Shown: positions 6,504 through 11,864 of the stretch, piece after piece | Position numbering within the stretch: position 1 is the stretch's first letter | Layout: each line of letters starts with the position of its first letter | Assembly: GCA_041914785.1 (NCBI GenBank) | Contig: JAYSCT010000130.1 | Coordinates: 1-13,017 of the forward strand | Source of the DNA: Pelomonas sp041914785 | GTDB lineage: Bacteria; Pseudomonadota; Gammaproteobacteria; Burkholderiales; Burkholderiaceae_C | Direction of reading: 5' to 3' | Length of the DNA: 13,017 bases | Notes under the pieces: model-generated | Told to the model about the DNA's origin: nothing | The model's input: the letters and a program-made list of their open reading frames with translations, nothing else | Database searches by the model: none | Program-made: the position numbers and the translations under genes

Positions 6504-7379
6504 ATGCCGATCAACCTCAGCGTCGCCGATGCCGCCACGCCCGCCGTGGCTCCCGACTTGCGCGGCGCGCTGGCGCCACTGCCGGAGGGGGTGTGGGTGT
6601 TGTTGCGCGGTCTGTCGCGCGAGAGCGGCCATTGGGGCGTGTTCCCGGAGCATCTGCTGCGCGAGCTGCGCTCGCTGCAGCCGGGCGCGCAAGTCATTTC
6701 ACTCGATCTGCCGGGCACCGGCACCTTGCGGCGCCAGGCCAGCCCCACGCAGGTCTCGGCCATCGTCGAGGCCTGTCGCGCCGAGTTGAAGCGGCGTGGC
6801 GTGGCCGGGCCGGTGTGCGTCGTCGGCATGTCGCTGGGCGGCGCGGTGCTGAGCGACTGGGCCAACCGCTACCCGGCCGAGATCGAGGCCGGCGTGCTCA
6901 TCAACGCCAGCCTGCGGCCGTTCAGCGAGTTGTTCCGCAAGCCGCGGCCGCTGAACTACCTGGGCCTGGCGCTGCTGTCGCTGAGCCGTTTCAGCGCCCG
7001 CCTGCGCGAGGAACGCGTGCTCAGCCTGACGACGCGGCTGACGCCCACGCAGGCGGTCATCGACCGCTGGCTGGAACTGCAGCGACAGCACCCGCTGGGC
7101 GTGCGCAACACGGCGCGGCAGTTGCTCGCCAGCGTTCGCTACCGCGCCAGTCGCACCCGGCCGGCCGCGCCCATGCTGCTGCTGTGCAGCAAGGCCGACG
7201 ACCTGGTGGACTGGCGCTGCTCGCAGGCCATCAGCCGGGCCTGGGGCGCGCCGCTGCGCTTGCACACCAAGGCCGGGCACGACCTGCCGCTGGACGATCC
7301 GCAATGGGTGGCCCGCGCCGTGGCGGAGTGGATGCGCGACCGCAGCATCCAGGGGGTCAGCCCGGGGGAGTGGCACTGA
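6504..7379 (+). CDS. Alpha/beta hydrolase
   Basis: A 291-residue soluble protein with the alpha/beta hydrolase fold. The nucleophile elbow is GMSLGG, with Ser110 as likely nucleophile; the acid is probably Asp232 in SKADDLVDW; the catalytic His is His259 in KAGHDLPLDDP. The oxyanion region is likely near LLRGLSRESGHWG (33-45), and SLDLPGTG at 66-73 is the usual strand preceding the catalytic helix. Residues about 140-215, rich in Arg and Leu, form the variable lid that sets substrate. No signal peptide or membrane helix is seen, so it is probably cytoplasmic. Substrate (ester, lactone, amide or thioester) cannot be told. ATG 6504 lacks a strong Shine-Dalgarno. It sits 87 bp after the DUF3579 gene on the same strand and may be read from the same promoter. 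The convergent rpsT is separated by a hairpin-rich spacer and a shared terminator. Confidence 0.88.
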   Translation: MPINLSVADAATPAVAPDLRGALAPLPEGVWVLLRGLSRESGHWGVFPEHLLRELRSLQPGAQVISLDLPGTGTLRRQASPTQVSAIVEACRAELKRRGVAGPVCVVGMSLGGAVLSDWANRYPAEIEAGVLINASLRPFSELFRKPRPLNYLGLALLSLSRFSARLREERVLSLTTRLTPTQAVIDRWLELQRQHPLGVRNTARQLLASVRYRASRTRPAAPMLLLCSKADDLVDWRCSQAISRAWGAPLRLHTKAGHDLPLDDPQWVARAVAEWMRDRSIQGVSPGEWH

Positions 7380-7393
7380 CGTAGGCCCCTCGT

Positions 7394-7506
7394 CCAGTCT
7401 CGCCGCGCTGAACGCGGGCGAGCCTGACTGGTCCCCCAAGGGGAAGGCGATGCTTGCGGCATTGAGCCGCAAGCACATCGCCAACGGGCCGGCTTGGGAG
7501 CGGCCC
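7394..7506. repeat. Cluster of four adjacent hairpins in a convergent spacer
   Basis: Four inverted repeats stand side by side: 7394-7431 (CCAGTC/GACTGG outside, TCGCC/GGCGA inside), 7432-7444 (TCCCC/GGGGA), 7446-7482 (GGCGATG/CATCGCC continuing as CTTGCGGC/GCCGCAAG, with a 2-nt bulge and a 5-nt loop) and 7486-7506 (GGGCCG/CGGCCC). None has a T-tract. The arrangement suggests a dispersed intergenic repeat (REP-like) or a structured RNA. No second copy was found in this window. It occupies most of the 211-bp gap between the hydrolase and rpsT. Confidence 0.55.
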
Positions 7507-7539
7507 GGCGCTCGGCCCTAAATCCAAATCCTGAAATGC

Positions 7540-7565
7540 AAAAAGCCCGCCGAAGCGGGCCTTTT
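7540..7565 (-). terminator. Terminator of rpsT, probably bidirectional
   Basis: GCCCGC (7545-7550) pairs with GCGGGC (7555-7560) around a CGAA/TTCG tetraloop. On the minus strand it is followed by TTTTT (7544-7540), a clear intrinsic terminator 25 bp after the rpsT stop. On the plus strand the same stem is followed by CTTTT, so it may also stop hydrolase transcripts arriving from the left. Confidence 0.85.
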
Positions 7566-7590
7566 GCTTGCACCAGAGCTGGATTGGTTA

Positions 7591-7887
7591 TCAGGCGGCG
7601 AGCGCCTTGATCTTGGCGGACAGGCGGCTCTTGTGGCGAGCAGCCTTGTTCTTGTGGAAGATGCCCTTGTCGGCGACGGAGTCGATGACGGCCTGGGCGG
7701 TCTTGAACAGGTCGGCGGCCTTGGACTTGTCGCCCGCGACCACGGCCTTTTGCACGTTCTTGATGACCGTGCGGAATTTGGAGCGCAGCGCGGTGTTCGC
7801 GGCGTTGAGCTTGACGTCCTGGCGGGCGCGCTTGCGGCCCGATGCCAGGCGAACCGTCTTCTTCTTGGCTTTGGAGCTGGTTGCCAT
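7591..7887 (-). CDS. rpsT: 30S ribosomal protein S20
   Basis: A 98-residue, strongly basic helical protein of the small ribosomal subunit that binds 16S rRNA early in assembly. It is recognised by its Lys/Arg-rich N-terminus (KAKKKTVRLASGRKRARQ), the central KLNAANTALRSKFRTVIKNVQKAV, and the C-terminal DKGIFHKNKAARHKSRLSAKIKALAA. Slightly longer than the enterobacterial protein, as is usual in Burkholderiales. No clear Shine-Dalgarno precedes ATG at 7887. The stop is TGA followed at once by in-frame TAA. It has its own strong sigma-70 promoter, a leader of about 28 nt and a good terminator, so it is a single-gene unit. It diverges from murJ and converges with the alpha/beta hydrolase. S20 represses its own translation in E. 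coli; whether that holds here is not shown by the sequence. Confidence 0.98.
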   Translation of the reverse strand: MATSSKAKKKTVRLASGRKRARQDVKLNAANTALRSKFRTVIKNVQKAVVAGDKSKAADLFKTAQAVIDSVADKGIFHKNKAARHKSRLSAKIKALAA

Positions 7888-7921
7888 GCTGTATCTATAC
7901 CCAGTTGGTGCAAAGACAGCG

Positions 7922-7951
7922 AGTATAGCCTGAAATCATTGTTGAAGCCAA
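7922..7951 (-). promoter_or_regulatory. Sigma-70 promoter of rpsT
   Basis: On the minus strand TTGGCT (7951-7946, 4 of 6 to TTGACA) and TATACT (7927-7922, 5 of 6 to TATAAT) are separated by 18 bp. Transcription would start near 7915, leaving a leader of about 28 nt. This is the best promoter match in the window, fitting a highly expressed ribosomal protein gene. Confidence 0.7.
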
Positions 7952-7993
7952 GTGTCAGCGCGGAGTTTCAAAAGCGGCGTCGATGGCGACACA

Positions 7994-7999
7994 GATAAT
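7994..7999 (+). promoter_or_regulatory. Candidate -10 box of murJ (near-leaderless start)
   Basis: GATAAT, one mismatch from TATAAT, ends 8 bp before the murJ ATG. If used, transcription would begin within 1-3 nt of the start codon and give a leaderless or nearly leaderless mRNA, consistent with the absence of a Shine-Dalgarno. No good -35 was seen 16-18 bp upstream, so this is tentative. Confidence 0.35.
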
Positions 8000-8007
8000 C
8001 CGCCGCC

Positions 8008-9570
8008 ATGAATCTGCTGCGCGCCGCGTCGACCATCTCTCTGCTGACCCTGGCGTCGCGCATCACCGGCCTGGTCCGGGAAACCATGGTGGCCGGCCTG
8101 TTCGGCGCCACGGCGATGACGGATGCGTTCCTCGTCGCCTTCCGCATCCCCAACCTGCTGCGGCGGCTGTTTGCCGAGGGCGCGTTCTCGCAGGCCTTCG
8201 TGCCGCTGCTGGCGGCCACCAAGGCCACCGAGGGCGAGGCCGCCACGCACCGCCTGATCGACGCGGTGGCCACCGTGCTGCTGTGGGCGCTAGTGGCGAC
8301 ATCCGTGTTCGGTGTCGCGGCGGCGCCCGTGCTGGTCTGGCTGCTGGGCTCAGGCCTGCCGGGCGAAGCCTTCGACGCGTCGGTGGCCATGACGCGCTTC
8401 ATGTTCCCCTACATCGGCTGCATGTCGCTGGTGGCGCTGTCGGCCGGCATCCTGAACACCTGGCGTCGCTTTGTTGTGCCGGCGGCGACGCCGGTGCTGC
8501 TGAACCTCAGCGTCATCGCCGTCGGTTGGGCGTTGGCCGGGCCGCTGCAGCGCGCTGGCTACCCGGGCATCTACGCGATGGCCTTTGGCGTCATGCTGGG
8601 CGGCGTGCTGCAGCTGCTGGTGCAGTGGCCGGCGCTGCGCGCCATTGGTGCGATGCCGCGCATGCGGCTGAGCCTGCGGGGGCTGCGTGAGTCGTGGGCC
8701 CACCCGGGCGTCGGGCGGGTGCTGAAGCAGATGGGGCCGGCGCTGCTGGGCGTGGGCGTGTCGCAGCTGTCGCTGATGATCAACACGCAGATTTCCAGCC
8801 ATCTCGGCGAGGGGGCGACGTCCTGGCTGAACTACGCCGACCGGCTGATGGAGTTCCCCATCGGCCTGCTGGGCGTGGCGCTGGCGGCGGTGCTGACGCC
8901 GCAGCTGTCCGCCGCACAGGCGTCCGGCGAGAACGAGCGCTACAGCCGGCTGCTGGACTGGGGGCTGCGCATGGTGATGCTGCTGGCGCTGCCTTGCGCG
9001 GTGGCGCTGCTGGTGTTTGCCGAGCCGCTGACCGCGGTGCTCTATCACCGCGGCAGGTTCCTGGCGTCGGACGTGATGCACACCGCGCAGTCGGTGATGG
9101 GCTGGGGCGCGGGGCTGATGGGCCTGATCGCCGTGAAGGTGCTGGCGCCGGGCTTCTACGCACGCCAGGACACCGGCACGCCGGCCAAGATCGCCATCGC
9201 CGTGCTGGTGCTGACGCAGTGCTTCAACCTGGTGTTCGTGCCGTGGATCGGCGTGGCCGGGCTGGCGCTGTCCATCGGCCTGGGCGCGCTGGTCAACGCC
9301 AGCTGGCTGCTGTGGGGGCTGAAGAAGCTGGGCAGCTACCGGGCCGAGCCGGGCTGGCTCGCGTTCGCGGCGCGCGTCGTACTGGGCTGCGCGGCGATGG
9401 GCCTGCTGCAGTGGCAGCTGGCCACGCGGGTGGACTGGATCGGTCTGGGCGCGCACGAGCTGCAGCGCGCGCTGGTCATGGCCGCCAGCCTGGCCGGCAG
9501 CGCGCTGGTGTATTTCGCCGTGCTGCTGCTGGCGGGCCTGCGGCCACGCGCACTGGGGCGGCCGGGCTGA
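8008..9570 (+). CDS. murJ: Lipid II flippase MurJ (MviN)
   Basis: A 520-residue polytopic inner-membrane protein of the MOP superfamily, about 14 helices, that flips lipid II from the cytoplasmic to the periplasmic face for peptidoglycan synthesis. It aligns from residue 1 with the E. coli protein as I recall it: conserved Arg18, Arg24, Asp39, Arg52 and Arg53 (SRITGLVRE, MTDAF, IPNLLRRLFAEGAFSQAFVP), the ILNTWRRF block near 148-155, the GPALLGVGVSQ block, Asp278-Arg279 in NYADRLMEFPIGLLGVAL, and VKVLAPGFYARQDTGTPAKIA. The charged residues lining the central cavity are therefore intact. No Shine-Dalgarno is visible before ATG 8008. The stop overlaps the next start as TGATG, so translation of the SirB1-type gene is probably coupled. 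It diverges from rpsT across 120 bp. Presumably essential, by analogy with E. coli. Confidence 0.97.
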   Translation: MNLLRAASTISLLTLASRITGLVRETMVAGLFGATAMTDAFLVAFRIPNLLRRLFAEGAFSQAFVPLLAATKATEGEAATHRLIDAVATVLLWALVATSVFGVAAAPVLVWLLGSGLPGEAFDASVAMTRFMFPYIGCMSLVALSAGILNTWRRFVVPAATPVLLNLSVIAVGWALAGPLQRAGYPGIYAMAFGVMLGGVLQLLVQWPALRAIGAMPRMRLSLRGLRESWAHPGVGRVLKQMGPALLGVGVSQLSLMINTQISSHLGEGATSWLNYADRLMEFPIGLLGVALAAVLTPQLSAAQASGENERYSRLLDWGLRMVMLLALPCAVALLVFAEPLTAVLYHRGRFLASDVMHTAQSVMGWGAGLMGLIAVKVLAPGFYARQDTGTPAKIAIAVLVLTQCFNLVFVPWIGVAGLALSIGLGALVNASWLLWGLKKLGSYRAEPGWLAFAARVVLGCAAMGLLQWQLATRVDWIGLGAHELQRALVMAASLAGSALVYFAVLLLAGLRPRALGRPG

Positions 9571-10427
9571 TGCGCTACGCCGCGCCGACACCGCTGGAGT
9601 ACTTCGCCTCGCTGGTGGCGCAAGACGCCGGCCTGAACCTGCTGGAGGCGGCGGTCTGCCTGGCGCAGGACGAGCATCCGCAGCTGGACGTGCAGGCCGT
9701 GCTGGCCGACGTGGACGGCCTGGCGCGCCGCCTGCGCGAGCGCCTGGCGCCCGAGACCCCGCCGCCCGAGCGGCTGCGCCAGCTGACGCGCTTCTTCCAC
9801 GGCGAGCTGGGCTTCGCCGGCAACCTGAACAACTACTACGCGGCCGACAACAGCTTCGTCCACCGCGTGCTGCAGACGCGCCGCGGCATCCCCATCACGC
9901 TGGCCGTGCTGCTGCTGGAGCTGGGCGAGCAGGCCGGGCTGCGCATGGCGGGCGTGGCGTTCCCGGGGCATTTCCTCGTCAAGTGCCGCATCGGCCTGGG
10001 CGAGGTGGTGCTTGACCCGTTCACCGGCGAGGCCTTGTCGCCGACCCGGCTGGACGAGCGGCTGGCCGTCTACCGCCAGGGCAGCGGCCTGCCGGACGAC
10101 ATGGAGCTGCCGCTGGAGTTCTTCCTGCGCGCAGCGACGCCGCGGCAGATCCTGGCCCGCATGCTGCGCAACCTGAAGGAAGTGCACCGCGCGGCGCGCG
10201 ACTGGCCGCGGCTGCTGGCGGTGCAGCAGCGCCTGGTCGTGCTGCTGCCGGGCGACGCAGCCGAGCGGCGCGACCGCGGCCTGGTGCTGGACGCGCTGGG
10301 CGCCCACGCGGCCGCGGCGGACGACCTGGCCTTCTACCTGGCCCAGTGCGGCGACGCGGCCGACGCGCCGGCGCTGCAGGCTCGCCTGGCCGAACTGCTC
10401 GCGCAGCGCTCGCCGCCGCTTCAGTGA
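9570..10427 (+). CDS. SirB1 family protein (transglutaminase-like core plus C-terminal helical repeats)
   Basis: A 285-residue cytoplasmic protein of the SirB1/YchA family (Transglut_core2). An N-terminal helical part with LEAAVCLAQDEHPQLD (25-40) and the family block GELGFAGNLNNYYAADNSFVHRVLQTRRGIPI (78-109) lead into the core: GIPITLAVLLLELGEQAGL, then VAFPGHFLVK and VVLDPFTGE. Placed against classical transglutaminases, His134 and Asp149 fall where the catalytic His and Asp are, but Pro108 falls where the nucleophilic Cys would be, so it is unlikely to work as a thiol enzyme (inferred by eye). Residues about 190-285 are Leu/Ala/Arg-rich helices like TPR repeats, suggesting protein binding. 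The start overlaps the murJ stop (TGATG), which implies coupled translation. Role not established. The frame is open far upstream inside murJ but that extension is out-of-frame murJ sequence and was excluded. Confidence 0.88.
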   Translation: MRYAAPTPLEYFASLVAQDAGLNLLEAAVCLAQDEHPQLDVQAVLADVDGLARRLRERLAPETPPPERLRQLTRFFHGELGFAGNLNNYYAADNSFVHRVLQTRRGIPITLAVLLLELGEQAGLRMAGVAFPGHFLVKCRIGLGEVVLDPFTGEALSPTRLDERLAVYRQGSGLPDDMELPLEFFLRAATPRQILARMLRNLKEVHRAARDWPRLLAVQQRLVVLLPGDAAERRDRGLVLDALGAHAAAADDLAFYLAQCGDAADAPALQARLAELLAQRSPPLQ

Positions 10428-10488
10428 CAATCCGCGCCCGCTCGCCCACCCGCTGTCGCTGAATGCAGCCAGTCCGCACGTTCGTTTG

Positions 10489-11199
10489 ATGAGGCAGATC
10501 CCGCTCACGCTGTTCGCCCCGCCCGCGCACAGCTTCGACAATTTCCTGACCGGCGCCAACGCCGAGGCGCTGGCCTACCTGATGGGCCTGATGCCCGGCG
10601 ACCCGCCCGTGCTGCTGTGGGGGCCCACCGGTGCCGGCAAGACGCACCTGCTGCAGGCGCTGGCCGAGCGCTGGCAGGCGGCCGGCCAGCGTGTCGCCTG
10701 GTACGACGCCGACACGCCCTTGCCGTGGGAGCTGCCGGCCCATGAGAGCCTGCTGCTGCTGGACGACTGCCAGCGTTTCGACGCCGGCCAGCAGCACGCC
10801 GCGTTCGCGCTGTTCGTGCAGTCGGCCGGGCAGGGCTACACCGTCGTCGCCACGGCCGACGCGCCGGCCGTCGACCTGGCGGTGCGCGAGGACCTGCGCA
10901 CCCGCCTCGGCTGGGGCCCCAGCTTCGCGCTGGAGCCGCTGCGCGAGGCCGAGATGCGCGCCGTGCTGCGCCGCGAGGCCGACCGCCGCGGCCTGCTGCT
11001 GGGCGATGACGTGCTGAGCTACCTGCTGACCCGCTTCGAGCGCAACCTCAAGGGCCTGATGGCGCTGCTGGAGCGGCTGGACGAATTCGCGCTCTCGGCC
11101 AAGCGGGCGCTGACGCTGCCGCTGCTGAAGGCCATGCTGGCCGACGAGACCGACGGCAAGGCCGGCGACAAGAAAACAGACTCTGACCCCATTTTATGA
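10489..11199 (+). CDS. hda: DnaA regulatory inactivator Hda
   Basis: A 236-residue AAA+ protein related to DnaA. Bound to the DNA-loaded beta clamp, Hda stimulates hydrolysis of DnaA-bound ATP after initiation and so prevents re-initiation. The N-terminus carries a clamp-binding peptide, QIPLTLF (3-9). Walker A is GPTGAGKT (45-52), Walker B is LLLLDD (88-93), and DLRTRLGWG resembles box VII with its arginine. The lid region RFERNLKGLMALLERLDEFALSAKRALTLPLLKAML is typical. After this comes an unusual tail, ADETDGKAGDKKTDSDPIL, partly encoded by a short repeat-like element at 11172-11195. I chose ATG 10489; the preceding in-frame TTG (10486) adds only one residue. No Shine-Dalgarno is seen. The gap after the SirB1-type gene is 61 bp, so it may have its own promoter (a GACAAT at 10426-10431 is the only hint). 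Its stop overlaps the next start as ATGA. Confidence 0.93.
   Translation: MRQIPLTLFAPPAHSFDNFLTGANAEALAYLMGLMPGDPPVLLWGPTGAGKTHLLQALAERWQAAGQRVAWYDADTPLPWELPAHESLLLLDDCQRFDAGQQHAAFALFVQSAGQGYTVVATADAPAVDLAVREDLRTRLGWGPSFALEPLREAEMRAVLRREADRRGLLLGDDVLSYLLTRFERNLKGLMALLERLDEFALSAKRALTLPLLKAMLADETDGKAGDKKTDSDPIL
11172..11195. repeat. Short AAAA...TTTT element at the end of hda
   Basis: An A/T-flanked motif, GAAAACAGACTCTG followed by ACCCCATTTT, stands out from GC-rich surroundings. It is an imperfect palindrome: AAAA/TTTT at the ends and CAGACTCTG inside. From memory, GACTCTGACCCC (reverse GGGGTCAGAGTC) motifs are scattered through many proteobacterial genomes; I cannot verify copy number here. 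It encodes the last residues of Hda (KKTDSDPIL) and abuts the ATGA stop/start overlap with the HAD gene. Confidence 0.5.
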
Positions 11200-11864
11200 A
11201 TCTCACGCTGTTTGACCTGGACGGGACGCTGATCCCGGTGGACTCCGACCACTCCTTCGGCGCCTTCATGGTGGAGGTGGGCTGGGCGGACGGCGAGGCC
11301 TGGGGGCGGCGCAACGACGAGTTCTTCGCGCAGTACAACGCCGGCACGCTGGACCTGCCGGCCTATGTCGACTTCGCCACGTCGGCCTGGCGCCACCGGC
11401 CGCTGGACGAGGCGCTGGCGATGCGCGAGCGCTTCATGGCCGAGATCGGCCAGCCGGCGCTGCGGCCCGAGGCCATCGCGCTCGTGGAGCGGCATCGCGC
11501 GGCCGGCGACCTGATCGCGCTGGTCACCGCCACCAACGAGTTCGTCACCGCGCCGTTCGCCGAGGCGTTCGGCATCGAGCACCTGATCGCCGTGCAGTTG
11601 GAGCGCGACGACGCCGGCCGCTACACCGGCGCCATCCGCGGCGTGCCGAGCTTCCGCGAGGGCAAGATCGAGCGTGTGGATTCCTGGCTGCAAGGCCTGG
11701 GGGCACAATGGCAGGCGTTTGAGCGCGTGACGTTCTACAGCGACTCGACCAACGACCTCCCGCTGCTCGAACGCGTCAGCCACCCGGTGGCGACCAATCC
11801 CAGCCCCTCGCTCGCCAACATCGCCAACGCGCGCGGCTGGCCCCAGCTGCAACTCTTCGCATGA
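11196..11864 (+). CDS. HAD-IB family hydrolase (SerB-like phosphatase)
   Basis: A 222-residue cytoplasmic HAD-superfamily phosphatase, subfamily IB. The four motifs are present: FDLDGTL (6-12; Asp7 nucleophile, Asp9 general acid/base), the Thr in LVTATNEFV (motif II), the Lys in REGKIERV (motif III), and YSDSTNDLPLL (motif IV, acidic metal ligands). Residues about 20-85 form a helical cap inserted after motif I, as in phosphoserine phosphatase. Relatives are variously annotated as phosphoserine or histidinol phosphatase-like; the substrate cannot be set from sequence, and I would not call it serB. It overlaps hda upstream and pcnB downstream, each by the 4-nt ATGA, so all three are probably translated in a coupled way from one mRNA. 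No separate Shine-Dalgarno is seen; the sequence just before its ATG is the repeat-like element. Confidence 0.92.
   Translation: MNLTLFDLDGTLIPVDSDHSFGAFMVEVGWADGEAWGRRNDEFFAQYNAGTLDLPAYVDFATSAWRHRPLDEALAMRERFMAEIGQPALRPEAIALVERHRAAGDLIALVTATNEFVTAPFAEAFGIEHLIAVQLERDDAGRYTGAIRGVPSFREGKIERVDSWLQGLGAQWQAFERVTFYSDSTNDLPLLERVSHPVATNPSPSLANIANARGWPQLQLFA

Noticed and set aside
7372..7520. Possible small protein or degraded gene end in the hydrolase-rpsT spacer
   Set aside because: About 49 codons without a stop is expected at this GC, there is no Shine-Dalgarno or good start, and the symmetrical hairpins explain the sequence better. Kept only as an alternative in the hairpin finding.
8694..9569. 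Upstream extension of the SirB1-type frame through murJ
   Set aside because: It is an alternate-frame reading of murJ; the TGATG overlap gives a natural start at 9570.
10486..10488. TTG as the hda start codon
   Set aside because: The ATG immediately after it is a better start and the difference is one residue; neither has a Shine-Dalgarno.
11196..11864. Naming the HAD protein serB
   Set aside because: HAD-IB motifs are shared by several phosphatases; nothing in the sequence or neighbours points to serine biosynthesis.
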